Notes: generated from the letters alone by a model not told the origin. Positions 17,731-30,734 are shown, numbered from the stretch's first letter. The stretch: 64,000 nucleotides of DNA from Aphelenchoides besseyi (GCA_024699855.1 JAMPIQ010000002.1:12090001-12154000); one strand, 5' to 3'. Made by a program: numbers and translations.

Positions 17731-18187
17731 ATGGCCAACAAATCGCATTTGACGAAGAGCCCAAAACAAATCGCGGACCAATTAATCGTTCAACTAAGCA
17801 ATCGTGAATTTTGGACTGAACTGGCAACGTTCATTGGGCTTTTGAGTAGCAATATCTTTCTGCAGCACAACAATAGAAGCAAATTCCAAGCAATCGCAGC
17901 TCAATGTTTTGTATAAACATTGATGTAGCGAGACTTGAAGAGAAACTCCTTATCACGAGGTTGTTTCGAACGATCAAACCGACGCGCAATCCGAACCGAT
18001 CATCCACAAACATTTGTGGCAGATAATACGACTGTTAAATGGGTCAAAAGATTTAATCCGCCATACGCACCTAACGGGAAAGATTTTTTCTTCGACAGAA
18101 ATCGCCAAAAACCGACAGACTGCTCGCGAGGAAGGACGAGAATATCTGCGAGAAAAAAGACCGCGCTTTGTGCCGTCGTATGTGTGA
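17731..18187 (+). CDS. Unrecognised 129-residue protein, three exons
   Basis: I do not recognise the family. The model is 17731-17828, 17866-17910, 17941-18187, with phases agreeing (2, then 2) and introns of 37 and 30 bases. Support: ATG in a good context (AAAAATGG) shortly after an acceptor (GTCGTCAG); codon use of the last exon like neighbouring genes; TGA at 18185-18187 followed 12 bases later by AATAAA. The product is hydrophilic. It starts MANKSHLTK and has a helical-looking charged C-terminal half, with HKHLWQIIRLL, then AKNRQTAREEGREYL, ending RPRFVPSYV. There is no signal peptide or membrane segment. The second intron is shorter than any proven one here, so the middle of the model may be wrong. 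Confidence 0.45.
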
Positions 18188-19712
18188 GCAACTGATCTAA
18201 TAAAAAAGCTTCCGCTAATGCCTCCAACTTTCCCAACATCTTCCGCAACATTTGAAGGAGCCATTGTACAATCCGATCAACAGACGAGCAATTAAAATAT
18301 ATGTGCAAAATACGCGTGAAGCAATTCAATGCTCAATAATTGCACATACACACGAAGTGTTCCAGCAGTCATGTCGAGAGCGAATTCCACGCCTTTGCAC
18401 TACAATAATGAAGTGTTTTATAATCATGATGCCAAAAGAACTAATGTAACGAATTGGTTTAATTGACAGAAAAAAGTTTTCTGAAAACAATAATAACAAT
18501 TAGATCCGATAGACGAAGTGCTCAGCAGACTTCCGGCTAACAGTTAGGCAGATTGTCCATGTGTAATGGAATAGAGAAAAACAACGTCCGGGTGCAAATG
18601 CGGAAAATCTCATAGCGAGCGGAAGAAGTTGCACGTCGCTCTGTGGACAATGGCGCTGGAGATTCGGACACTCAAGAAGTGAAAACCATCGGAACTACTT
18701 GAAACTCGGTCGTCAAGTATGCGCACGTAAACACGCAGGAACGTAATCACTTTCGAGTTACTCGGATCTATTCCACGCGTTTGTTTAGGTTTTCGGTGAT
18801 CCAATCGAGTGAAATCGGAACGCGCGAATGGTAACCTTGACAAGAACTCTCGCTGTTGCTATCCGATTCTCGACGACCACAAATTTCGAAAAAAGCGTCA
18901 TGCGTTCAACTGACAAGCGATCTGTTGGGCAACGGGAACATCCAAAGACCACTAGCAACTTGCTGTGAAAGAAGGACATCGAATTTGGAAAATTGAAAAG
19001 GACATTCAACGGTAAAGATCGCGACGTTTTTGCCTTCAACATCTCGATTCCCACGCGCATCGTTACTCGTGTTTAAACGGCACATTCGGTCGGAAAGGAA
19101 ATTGCGATTAAGCCCATTTATTCGCAGTTTGCCGTCGAGGAATTTCATTCTCTCACTTAGTCACGTTATTACCAACATCAGATGGCAAATTCGCTTTGAA
19201 TCAGCGAGTGCACGGCGCATTCCTGAGAACGTAGAAGGTTCATTGAATTCGTCATCAAAACAATAATGAAACTAAGAAACCGGGAACCGTTGACATAGAA
19301 ACGGAAACTTTCAGTTCATTTGCTTACGAAATTCTTCTGTTTAGCCATTGAGATCTTTTGCATTTGATTAGAATTGAGACCACGAATTCATAACCACAAC
19401 TTTCGATCGAACTTCTTGTTCAAAACTATCATTCAATTAGTTGTACTAGAACTAAAAACAAATCTTGTTGGACGCATTGCTTTATTGGTTAAGTAATCTA
19501 AGTTCGAAGTTACAGGACATCTTCATCAGCGACGGATTTCCACGAGTAAAGGTCGATTGAACAATGGAGGCGATAGACAGTGGACATTTTCGATTGTTAA
19601 AATCTTTTGTAAAATAGAAAAGTGAGTTAAAGCAGCAACGAGAAAAGGGTTTGGAAAATGCGATACTGAGAAACAATCGTTTTCGAGTACAAATGGTTTG
19701 ATTACTTGACAT
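18188..19712. other. Convergent intergenic stretch
   Basis: Lies between the 3' ends of the small gene (+) and the ATF4 gene (-). TTTATT at 19481-19486 is AATAAA on the minus strand and would give ATF4 a 3' UTR of about 230 bases. I see no coding exon in the remaining ~1.2 kb. Confidence 0.35.
18199..18204 (+). terminator. Poly(A) signal of the small gene at 17731
   Basis: AATAAA lies 12 bases after the stop codon of the three-exon gene and is the best independent support that a plus-strand transcript ends here. Confidence 0.45.
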
Positions 19713-20899
19713 TTAGCGCTTTGAACGCTCTTCCATATCCTTCATTAACTTGCGCAGATAGTCGATCTCGGTTCGAAGCTCCTTCATCGTGGTTTTGAGT
19801 TCGCGATTACGCACCTCCAATTCTTTGTGTTCCACGTGCATCAAATCACGTTCGCGACGCTTCTTTTCACGATACTTTGTGGCAGCGATCCGATTGAGCT
19901 CTTTCTTGCGATCGCTGTTCCCGACGCTCCCTGCCAACGAACCAGTCGAACTAGTCGATGGCAGCGGACTGACATAATCGATCGGATGCTTGTTGTGCTT
20001 CTTCTGAAAATTAACGAGTTCAATTGACGATGTCATAGGTTTTAATTGGATAAAGGTTTTATGCTCGCGAAAAGATCGATCATTCGAATACTTTGAGCAT
20101 TCGGTTATCGATACTTACCGTAATCTTACTACGTCGAGAGATTGGTGATACCGAATGACGTTCAATCTCAGCGCATTCACGATGTATTTCCTCGAGAATT
20201 TCGTCTTGGCTCAAGGCCGACAATTGCTCGGATCCACTGCTCCAATCACTGGAGTATGCGCTGCCCGGAGCCGAAAAACTCGCCGAATATTCCGATTCGG
20301 GAACTGGTGGACAAAGATTCTCCAGTCTAAAATATGGTAATTAATTGAGAATTCGTTAGTTTATATTGATACCCATTATGTGATTCTTGAAGATTGAGAT
20401 GTGAAAACTGTGCGGTCGAGATTCCGTTCTCTGGCTTCTGATAATAGAAAGAGGTTGATTGCTCGTTGTAGAAAAGATCAGCATGATAGTCGGTAGTAGG
20501 CGCATAAGACGTGGATGTACTTGGAACAGATGTGTGGAAATTGTTAGTGTGGTTGCTTGTCGAAACGTTGGCTGAATGGCCGAAGCTGCTCATATCAACA
20601 TAGTCGTCAAGCCATCTGTTCTCGCCAAATGGTTCGTTCAGAAGATTAGAAGAATAGTGTCCGTCAAAAGTACTTGAATGATTTCGATTGTTTCCTACGG
20701 TCGATGAAGTTGTGTAAAATCCGCCATTGATGTTGTCCTGTTCAAGCCCAACAAACACAACACTGCGAGGTTGTTTCGGGGAGAGCGGTGCGCTGCATCC
20801 AAAGAAGATGTCGTTGATTAGCGGTCCAATGTTGTTCTCCTCCTCTAGGTCCCAGAGAAGGCTCGGCACCACGCGTCCACTGTCTTGCTTGGAAATCAT
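19713..20899 (-). CDS. ATF4: ATF4/ATF-5-like bZIP transcription factor
   Basis: Expected master regulator of the integrated stress response (amino-acid and ER stress). Three exons: 20899-20373, 20326-20119, 20003-19713, giving 341 residues, close to human ATF4 (351). The C-terminal exon carries the bZIP: basic region with NRIAATKYREKKR, then a leucine-zipper heptad run to the end at KDMEERSKR. The N-terminal two-thirds is an acidic, Ser/Thr-rich activation region including SLLWDLEEENNIGP and ISQDEILEE-type sequence (SALSQDEILEEIH), a position where ATF4 proteins carry phosphodegron-like serines. The start at 20899 is the first in-frame ATG with A at -3. Codons before it are open but lack an ATG. 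A longer out-of-frame upstream ORF overlaps this start and probably controls it. Confidence 0.85.
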
Positions 20900-21035
20900 T
20901 TTGCTTTTGGACCGCAGTGTTATTGTACAGTTCGGTTGTTGATGCGGTGGTAACAACGTGCGATTGGTGTACTTGGTTGTATTGAATAGGCAGAGTAGTA
21001 GTGGCCGAAGCCATGTTAACGTTCGAGAAACTCAT
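20742..21035 (-). promoter_or_regulatory. Overlapping upstream ORF of ATF4
   Basis: A 97-codon ORF starts at ATG 21035 (23 bases after an acceptor, TTTTAG, in the leader) and ends at 20742. It is in a different frame from ATF4 and overlaps its first ~158 coding bases. The same arrangement in mammalian, Drosophila and C. elegans ATF4 genes makes translation of the main ORF depend on delayed re-initiation when eIF2 is phosphorylated. A splice from this ORF into the ATF4 frame was looked for and no good donor-acceptor pair was found. Confidence 0.65.
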
Positions 21036-22626
21036 GATGAAAAGTAAGACTTTGGCTAAAACACAAAATTAGTAAAAACGAAAAGATTTCCAATTGAAAG
21101 AACAGTTGTCGGGTTGCAATGTCACAACAATCTTCTTGACATTTCCATTTTTTACAAAAAGAAAACATGTTTTAGAGGAAAAGTGAACGTGAAATGGAGG
21201 TCTGTCGAACGATGATAAAACGAAAATAAACGACTGATCGCCGACGTTTCTGACCGCGAATGAAAACGGTCGTAGGAAAAAGCAAATTCTTTGGTGTTTG
21301 TGCGAATAGCGGACGGCCCCCAGCGATCATCGCAACGAACAATGTTGCTGTTTTGCTGTGGAATATGAAAACGTGCGCACACCAAAACGAGATGTCTATC
21401 AGCACTAAGCGAAGAGAACGTCTGATTGTTGCGTTCGCATAAAATACACGAGCCGGTACAGAAAACTCGTGACATTCAGCTGCCCGATTGTTTAAATTTT
21501 AACTTACTAAAAGCCCGATTAGATAAGGCTTTCAAAGTGCGAGAGCGGAGCGTTTAGAACCGGTAGATTGCCATCGTGCAAAACTACCAATGTGCTGAAA
21601 GCTAAGTTCTTCAAACCAGTCTACAGATACCCACGAATTCTCGTTAGAACGCGACAAAAACCGTTGTCCCTAAAAGTCGAAGCGGCTTCCAACATGATGA
21701 AATTCGCAAAAAGTGACGAGCCACTCGCACAAAGCTGCCTTCTTCCTTTCGGTCGGTGCGAGCAAACTCTCCGCTACGTACTCTTGAGCGATTTCGAAAT
21801 CCACGACTAGAAAGCTTTGTGGGCTCGTCGGTTCGACACGTTCAACCACGTTGCCTCCGCCTCTCCAATCAATTTGGGTATTTGGACTTCTGAACGCACT
21901 TCTCAAAATAACTTTATTCGTCAAAAGGTCATAAAATTAACTTTAGTATTTGGCTTACTGCACAGTACATATAAAATAAGGAAATTGCGGGAAATGGAGC
22001 AACAAACAATATCTTATCATCAGCGTTTTACCGTTGGGTGATTGATGGTATGGCTGATATGTAACACACAAATTGATACAACTGACCAGAAAGAAACACT
22101 TGAAATTGGGTTTGCACAACAATCACAAATCGAGGAGGACTATGCGAACTAGTTACTGATCGAATTTAAGATTCCTGACAAAATTCCATAACACAATAAG
22201 AGAAAGGACTCGGTATTTAAGAGGGAAAGTATACTCAGTGCTAAGCAGCAATCATGGCAAATTGAATGTTTTGACATGCGCAATAGGAAAAAAGAAGATA
22301 AGCAAAATGAACCCGCCCTTTTCTAAAACATAAGTATTAGTGGACCCGTGCGTTAATCAACCAAAAGATTCGAGAGATTCAACAAATTTGCATCGAGAAA
22401 TTAAGCTACTGCGAGTGGATACGAAAGTTCATTGTGTGGTCAAGCGAAACACGAACATTCAAACGAACAATGAAAAGTACAAGCTAATGAAAAAAGATTA
22501 GTCGAAGAACACTGAAATGGTGTCGTTCATCAAAACACAAAAACTGTCAATTCAGAAACAGCGAATTTCTTCTAGAATAACAGGGAACCCGCCCGGATGA
22601 TTGTTTAAGCTCAAACCAATGGCTAT
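21036..22626. other. ATF4 5' leader/promoter and downstream flank of PP2A gene
   Basis: No coding exon recognised. The acceptor at about 21060 (minus strand) implies at least one upstream non-coding exon for ATF4 within this stretch. The higher-numbered part is the 3' flank of the PP2A B55 gene. Confidence 0.35.
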
Positions 22627-24446
22627 TTAAATTTGAGTCAGTCCTTCGAAAAGATACAAATTGTTCGTAGCAGCAAGAGCAATGATGTTCGTACTTGGAT
22701 GCCATGCGCAATGTAGAATCTTCTTGGAAAAATCTAAATGGTCGACGTAGATGTCTTCCTTCCTCTTTTTGCCCAACAATCCCATCGGATGTTTCTTCTG
22801 GCGGTGATACGACGGATTTTGTTTGCACAAATCCAAACACGCTTCGTACGTTGTTTCGATGGATGAATTGCGCTTGAAGGTTCGGAAGAAGTTTTGGTAG
22901 GAACCCGTGATGATATGACTAAAAACAAGTGTAATCATGAGCAAAGAAACGATTGAAAACCTGTCGTCACCACTCCATGAACATGCAAACTTGTCAAAGA
23001 TCTAAACTTGATTGTCAGTGGGATTATACGATAAGCTTCTTACCGAATCATTCTCATACAATTGACATAATTTCGTTCTCAAGTATTCGTGAACGTTGTA
23101 CGATTCCGCAGGTTTATTGTCCATATTCAGATCCCAAACCTAAAGATTTCGATCGCTCTAAGAACCAAGACCATTGGCTTACATTCACAGTCAAATAATC
23201 ACGAGTCAAAATGTAGCGACCACTGTGCGAGAATTTGACGTCGGAAACGGAAGAAATGATTTCAGAAAAGAATGATCGTGTGGCCGGATCTTCTTTTTCC
23301 TCAAACACTAAAACCAAAAACTTTTGTTGATAATACAAGCTCAAAACCAACCTCTTGCCGCCCTATCGCACAATGCAGACATTCGAGTATCGCAAAGTCG
23401 AATGATTCCTTTGGAAGAACTGTACGCGAAAATGTTCCCGTCGTTCGGATGAAACTCTGGAATCAATCAATGGGTGCGAACAAACTCAAAGGATGCTTAC
23501 CGGCTGCTGTGATTACTTCGGTCAATTCTTCCATATTCACCGGTTTAATGTCCACGATATTAAACGACTGATTGGTAACCTCGTGATGCCAAAGATTAAT
23601 GCGAAGATCGTCGGCCGATATAAACGTTTCCTAAATGAGTCGTCTGAATGTGCATCGGAGAGAAATGTACCTGATCGGAATTAATACTGATCGAGTTGAT
23701 GTGATAACTGAAAATAGGAGTAAATTATGTAGTTGAATAAGAAATAATCACGTGTGAGCGTTTCCGTAAACACGTCTTGGCGATGCTTCAACGACTAAGT
23801 CCATCGGTTCCAAGCGCGGAAGTACGAGATGGCCGGTTGCTCGTTTCGTCATTCCATCAATGCTCTTGATGTTGTAATTGCCTTCTGCCATCTTCTTTTC
23901 ACGTTCGGAGATTTTCCAAAGTTTAACCGTTTTGTCTAAAACCATAACTCTCGTACAAGAACAAATTGGAATCACAAACCATTGGTTGAAATGATAAAGT
24001 TGGCGGCGTTCTTCTTCTTTAGCCATTTGATTTGATTGATCTTCTCTTCTATTTCCAGCGACTTGAGATAGTCGAACTCGGGTTCGTGAGATTGAAAGGT
24101 GGAATAAACGTTGTACTCAGAAGACCTCGCACCGGCATAATTCCACGCCTAAAACCAACAGTAAAGACGCTACCAAACAACCTGCTTACTTGGTTTCGTT
24201 GAAAGATCACGACACGACCGCCTTTATCACCGGTGGCAAGAAACTCGCCATCGTCGCTGAACTCGACGCATGAGATCAAATCGACTGGAATGTCGTTGCA
24301 CAGACAATAATTTCCATCAACTTACCATCCGTGGGCTGATCATCACTTTCGATGATTCCTTTCACCTGTGAGAATCGCCAGTGAATGTCTTCGTTCACTT
24401 GCGCGCCGTTGTTCCCATCTCCGATCGTTGAAGCGCTCTCTTCCAT
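22627..24446 (-). CDS. sur-6: PP2A regulatory B subunit, B55/PR55 family
   Basis: The B55 subunit is a WD40 propeller that targets the PP2A A-C core to mitotic and Ras-pathway substrates. Eleven exons: 24446-24326, 24284-24190, 24147-~23979, 23935-23752, 23707-23671, 23630-23501, 23456-23352, 23307-23183, 23139-23044, 23001-22961, 22918-22627, about 464 residues. Signature sequences occur in order: [133 protein letters not shown]. These match PR55 essentially end to end. The start follows an acceptor (TTTTTACAG) and the N-terminus is acidic. No anomaly seen. Confidence 0.95.
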
Positions 24447-27400
24447 TGAAAACTTAACGCTGACGGGAGACTATCTGTAAAAACAACGAATATAAAGTTC
24501 TCGTCGATCAATTCTCGTATTGTAACGAAAAAAATACTGGAACGAAAAAGTGGATAAAACGAAAGACAGCGCGTTCCGAATTCGACAATCAAACCACGAC
24601 GCAAATCAATAGCAAACAACGGGTAAAGATACGAGGGTAGCTATTGCCGTTGGACTCCAGAATTCACAGTTTTTAATCTCCGAAACGCGACTCCAAATTA
24701 TGCTCGAAAAACTGGACGCCAACTCGATTTGAAGACGCCGAAAACGTTGCAATTAGACGCTATCGAAAGCGCGGACCACACGCGAAGTCTATGGCACTAT
24801 GTGGACATAGACAATTTCGGTGAATCCGTGAAGTGAACGACCGTTCGCTGGAAGTTCATGAGCAAGTGAAGGTTGGATTCCAAAATACGTGCTGATAAGC
24901 ATTGGATTAAATTCGAGGGAAAGTAAAATGGCGCGGTTGACTCGAATTAGGACCCTGACATTTGCGAGCATCCGGAGACAATGCGTTTTATTCGACTAAT
25001 GCCACGACGAGAAGCACATTATGTGCGCAAAAAAACTATGTCAATAAGGGAAGGTCGACAGGCCAAGTGAAATTCCGCATCCGAGGCCTGTAAATACGGA
25101 AGGAGTTCTTCTTCGCTGTCCCACTTCTATCGCTTCGACCTCCAACGGCGCTCGTGGCTGCGGATTCGCTTAGTCCATGAGTTCTTTTTGGCTCGTGAAA
25201 GAAACGTATGAGACGTTCATGTTCTCAATAAAAAGAAAGTTTTCTACCGGACTTAGGACCAAAAATGCGCGTCTTGGAAAACCTGGAGGACGATGTCTTT
25301 TATCGACTGAAGAACAGGCGAACGTCTATCTCGTCACATTTTTAGCCCGTTCAATCCCCACCTTTTTCCTCGAATAGTTTCCCATTTGATGACCAAAATC
25401 GAAGTCACGAAAGAGACAGCTACTATGCTTTTCTTTTCTGTTAATATGTGCCCTCGATTTGCTGACATCGCTTTGTCGGTTTTCTCCATTTCTGCGAGGA
25501 TTTTGTTCATGTGCTCGGACGGCTCAGCCAGGGCATTTATCTCTGGACTTCTTATCGTCGGGCTATTTCCCGCAATTCCACTGCTAAACTTCTGTTGGCG
25601 CCGCATGCCCTTTAAGAATAGATTGTACGGGGCAATCCCTGAGCAGTACGAATAATACTTGTTGATAGGGCATTTTGAAGGCCGAAGAAGAGACCCATTT
25701 GTTTCCATGCTCAAACAATTAGAACAAAGTAATCGGAAATAACGCAAACGATCTAACAACTTGGTTCGAACGTGTGTGAGATGGAACTCAAAAAGACAAA
25801 TGTTTTTAAGAAAACAAAGAAAAACGACAAGTTTGCGAACCAATCGACTTGTCAAAACAAAAAGATTTTTGAACTTAGCGATCTCGAGAGTTGGCAAAAA
25901 AGTTATGCAACATCGTGGTAATAGTCCTGGGGTTATTGGTTCACGCACACGAGTGCACAAACACGCCTATGCAACAGTTTCACACGCAATTTAATTGAGT
26001 AAAGTTAACTATGGGCCTCCGAATGAAAAGAGTTGACTAAACACAACACTCAAAATCTTCAGAACCTCATTGGATTACATTTTCAAAAGCGAAAATACCG
26101 TAATTACTGTTTGTATCGGCTACTCAACGACAAAAATTACGACGATACAATCACGTGCCATTTAAATGTGACTGTTGGTTGGCAGCGAAGATCTTCATTT
26201 GACTTTGCTTTCCAGTTTTATCCTCAGCCACTGTGATTTCGCTAATCTCCGTTATAATAGTACACGAGACCAACAATGTTGGCCAAATACCTAAATCCTC
26301 GTTGAATTTCATTCGCACATTTCAACTCAAAACTTCATGATTTTAAATGACTTCCATGCAAACATTATTGTGCGGTTTAAGTTTCTGTCACTTCCCAAGA
26401 TGCCAACTCCAATATAAACAGTCGATTAGACCACAATCATCGACTTGAAGACAAGAAAACAGAAACTAATTTGATTAATTCGCACATCTGCTTCTTTGCT
26501 ATTTTATTGCAATGCTCGGTTCCGGCCTATGAAACGAGAGAATATGCAATCCGATAGGCGTTGCGTAAGACGATCCACGAAAACGTGATTTTGGATCTTC
26601 GCGCTGTGCGCAGTGGAGTTCAGGTTAAACTCATTGAAGTGAAAAAACGCACGTCGATTCCACTCGCCATCGTTTTCGCTGGTGGCGGTTTCCTTGCTCT
26701 CTATTCACGCTCCCACGTTCGATGCGTGGAAATCCGTTGGCTGTGAGTCCCTTGTCGGTCGTTCAGCTTCGTTGGTCCTAAACGTTCTCCGCTGCTTAAA
26801 CAATGTGTAATGTTTGATGTGGTTGTAACGAATCATGATCCGATTTTAATTGTTTTTTAAACGCTGATTTTGCACTTTGTTTGTACACCTACAAATCCCT
26901 TGTTTACAGCACTTTAAATTCGCGAGTCCAACAACAGCAAGAAGCTGATCGTTGGCGAGTTCAATTGATGTTGGCAAACCGCCAACCAAAACAGCGACGT
27001 CCGGGTCAGTACAAAAACGTCGACGAGATTCGAAACGCGCGATAAATCCGGAGCGCCGACGCCAAATGCTTTTGCCGACGTTTGTCTTTGCGCAGCTCCA
27101 TTCTCACCACGCATCGTCCGATCGCACTTTCCGAGCGAAGAATTTCCGGGATGGGAAAAGTAATGAGCGTGTTCGGGAATATGCGAAATTATTTCAGTCG
27201 ACGCTCGTTTTTGTGAGAGAAAAAAACCGCACGCTTATCAGCGCTTTTTTGTTTGTGTTTCGCGCGAATTTTATCGCGTTCCAAAATTCTCGTCCAAAAA
27301 CGGAATTTGCAAGCGTCTTGTGAGGTCGTGATCTTCTTGATGCAGAAATTCATTGTTGAACATTTTTTCTTCCGGCAATTGACCGCGCATTCTCGACAAC

Positions 27401-28008
27401 TGACGACCGTTTTGAAACCATACACGAGATGGCGCCCGGGCCCCAATGCCACACGACGACGCTGTTTTGTTTCGGGAACAAAACGGCGAGGGTCGTAGTT
27501 CGTTCTCGTCGGGTTCCACTGCTCCCTCCCGCATACACACGAGGACACGGAGAGGACGAAAGCGAGGTGGTTTGCTGTCTTTCAGAGAGCGCGACGAAGT
27601 CGAACTGGACGGCCGGTTAGTTAGCCATTGCAATGGCCGTTGGCCAGAGCCCGGAACCGGCTACTCCATTTTGCCCGACGGCGCGATGCCATTCGATGGT
27701 TTTTGCGGCCTCACAGTTTTGGTCGCCCGCTGGTCGGATCGCGGCCATCCATGCACTTATTCTCGCTGCCCGAATGTGGCACATATTCTTTAGCCGTTCC
27801 TTCAGCCACTTCTCCTTTTTTATTTGCGACTTCCAAATCACACGCTTCGTCCAAAATCCGCGTATTTCTTTTCAGTTTCACATTTCAGGTTTTCATTCTC
27901 TCTATCGGACGAAACGGCTTCGATCGCCGTTAACTGTCGTCCGAAGTTGATTTGCGAGATCTTGCCAATTGTCTTCTCACACGGACCCTTCTAATTAACC
28001 ATACTGCC
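24447..28008. other. Divergent intergenic region with one odd ORF
   Basis: Between the starts of the PP2A gene (-) and abLIM (+). No exon of a recognised family. A GC-rich block with CGGGCC-type sequence at about 27400-27780 probably belongs to the abLIM promoter or 5' UTR. A block at 25390-25660 has different codon use and is open on both strands (see findings). Confidence 0.4.
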
Positions 28009-30734
28009 ATGGGTGAGTCGCGAATCGATTTGATTGCTATGAACGAAATTATGTTCAGGAAAAAAGTGCCAAATTTGTAAGAAAAAATGTTCGGGCGATA
28101 TTTTGAAAGCCGATGGCGAAAAGTACTTTCACATCGAATGCTTCAAATGCAAAGGTAAATGGCGGTACTTAAAACGACAACTAACTTGGGATCTTTCAGC
28201 TTGCGGTGATTCGCTTACGGAAACGGGCTTTTACACAACCACTGATGGATCTTATCTTTGCCCAACTCACTACCGAACCATCTCAACTCCACTGTCCATT
28301 CGAGCCGATCAACCCAAGTCCCGCGATTTTTCGCCCGGACCCGTTTCTCCAACCGGTTAGTTAACAAACAAAACAGTTTTTTAAAAAGTTGATTTTTCTG
28401 GATAACCGGTTCAACGATTTCAGTTTGCGCTGCGTGTGGTGATCATCTTCACAGTGGTCAAGTGCTGTTGGCTTTGAATCAATCATGGCACGTGTGGTGC
28501 TTCAAATGTTCGGAATGTGACACGGTACTTCAAGGCGAATATATGGCTCATGAAAACAAACCGCTGTGCCTTCGGGATTACAATCTAAAATACGGCGTTC
28601 GGTGTTACGAGTGTGAAAAGTTCATTGCCGGTCGTGTCTTGCAGGTATGAAGACTTCGTTTCGAGATCACTTACTTCAAATTTGTAGGCGGGTGGTTACA
28701 AATTTCATCCAACATGTGCACGTTGCAGTCGATGTGGTAATCATTTTGGCGACGGACAAGAAATGTACGTACAAGGGAATGATATCTGGCATCCGCAATG
28801 TGAAAATTTTCCCACCGAAAATCTTGCGGTAGGTTCATTTTTAACTCGCTTTTCGTGCAAAACTCACTTCTATTGCGAAGACACTCGACACAAAATGCAT
28901 AGGCATGCAAATTGACCCAATTTCCGTGACTGTTCCTTATGTTTTGTTCGGCCATTGTCAAAAATAACCGATGTGCTGTATAGTTTATTGCATAGGCGCC
29001 TTGTGGCCGTTCGTTTTTACCAGTTTATTCGAGTGTTCTATAAAAAATCTGCATCCCTGAAGTCCACTCGTCACCTCGCACTTAATTAACGTTGCGACAA
29101 ATTGACCTTCGAAGAAGACGTCCGTTTATCAGATGACTTAGCAATGGCTTTACGAGCTTCGCATCTTTTGCTCTTGCACCTTTGGCCAAAAAGCCTTGTA
29201 GTAGAAAAAGAAATCTGCAAACTTCGCTTTTTGCGCACTCAATCGGTTTGTTTGAATGTGCTCTCGTAAAAGATTCATCTTTTTTTTTGTATTCGAGCAT
29301 TAAAGTCAAACGACTCTTCGTCTCCTATATCAACAACATAATTCCGATTGTTCTTCGATTCTAATCGCCGACAGTTTCTTGTCCAATTTACATTTCTTCA
29401 CTATTCCTGACACTTATCTGAGAATTCATTTCAGCTCACTAAAAGTCCATCGAAAATGTCTCAGCCAAAATACCAGGCACATTTCGGTCAACATCTTACC
29501 TACATGTATATGTTGCCAGAAGCCGAGCAAACGTACCTGAAACAACCGATTTCTCCGCATCCACCATTACCTGCTCAATTTCACACACCGCAAGCGCCGA
29601 TCAAGATCAGAAAGTCACGATTGGCGACATTGAAAACGGGGATGCAACGTCTGACCGAAGACATGGACAAGGCAGCTACACCGCGAGCCAAATCGCCACA
29701 CATGGACAACGAAGAACCGATTGAATTGGCACATTTTCCCGGCGCTCACGAGCCCGATCCGAACGAAGTTCCGCCGATCGAACGAGAAGATTTTCCAGCT
29801 CCTCCGTATCCGTACGCTGTTGAAGGTAAAGAAACGATAAGAGTAACAAAATGGCAATATTGTTTGTAGAACTTAAACGACGCCTATCATCTTCTTCTGT
29901 CGAGAATGACGATGAAGAGGACGATTATGGTGATCAGGTGAAAGTTGATGAGGAGAAGATCAAAAGAAATGTACGGGCATTGGATCAATACGACAAAATG
30001 TCCAGTATTGCGCATGTACTCAAACAAAACATCGAGGAAAGTCAAAAGAAACAACGACTTCCACTCCACTGGGATCCACGTAATGCAAGTCGAACACCGT
30101 CGGCCAGAAAAATGCCGCATCTACGATTTCGATATGATACACCAATTAATGCATGTATGTTGCAATTACGCAACTGATTTTTAAATGAACATTCGCTTTC
30201 AGCTCCATCACGTCACTTGAACCGACCGAAACCGTGGGCTTATTGGCCCGATGGTCAAGATCGTGCCGCAACGACCGTTCTTCCTTGTTTCCATTTACCT
30301 CAAGGCGGAACTATCGGCGGACGAGCTGCCACACTTCCTGATGGCTACTACTACGCTGGAATGGATACGACGCTCAGTTCGCACTTTTCCGACAGTACGT
30401 TTCAACAATTGACCGGCAGATAATGAAATGATTTGTAGTTTCTTTGAACACTTCCTTTACAATGCCGATGAATGATTCGAATATTCGCAGTGGTGACATT
30501 CGAACAAACCTTCGTACATCTTTGCCGGACCTCAACAAGCCCGTAAAAACGTATCCATTGGAACAGCTGCAGACGAACAACAAAAAATTGCCAGAGGATG
30601 TGGACCGTCAACATCTTGAACGACATTTGACACGTGAGCAATTCGAGGAACTTTTCGAAATGGCGCCCATTGAATTCTACAAGCTGCCCGAATGGAAGCG
30701 AATTAACTTGAAACGAAAATTCAAATTGTTCTAA
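28009..30734 (+). CDS. unc-115: Actin-binding LIM protein (abLIM/UNC-115)
   Basis: UNC-115/abLIM links Rac signalling to the actin cytoskeleton in growing axons. Exons: 28009-28012 (only ATG plus G), 28059-28154, 28200-28355, 28424-28644, 28688-28828, 29435-29825, 29870-30154, 30203-30394, 30439-30734, giving 593 residues. Three LIM zinc domains occupy the first ~205 residues (CQICKKKC..., CAACGDHLHSG..., CYECEKFIAG...), with Cys/His spacing intact. A proline- and charge-rich linker follows. The last 36 residues are a villin headpiece: HLTREQFEELFEMAPIEFY, then LPEWKRINLKRKFKLF, ending in the typical KKx-LF actin-binding terminus. A 606-base intron separates the LIM part from the rest and could hold an internal promoter. 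The gene ends at TAA 30732-30734. Confidence 0.94.

Noticed and set aside
20742..20899. Splice joining the upstream ORF to the ATF4 frame
   Set aside because: Only weak donors (GTCCAA) with too-short or out-of-phase acceptors were found; the uORF reading is preferred.
27250..27650. Several overlapping open frames on both strands upstream of abLIM
   Set aside because: Open only because the block is CG-rich; no consistent coding strand. Read as promoter/5' UTR.
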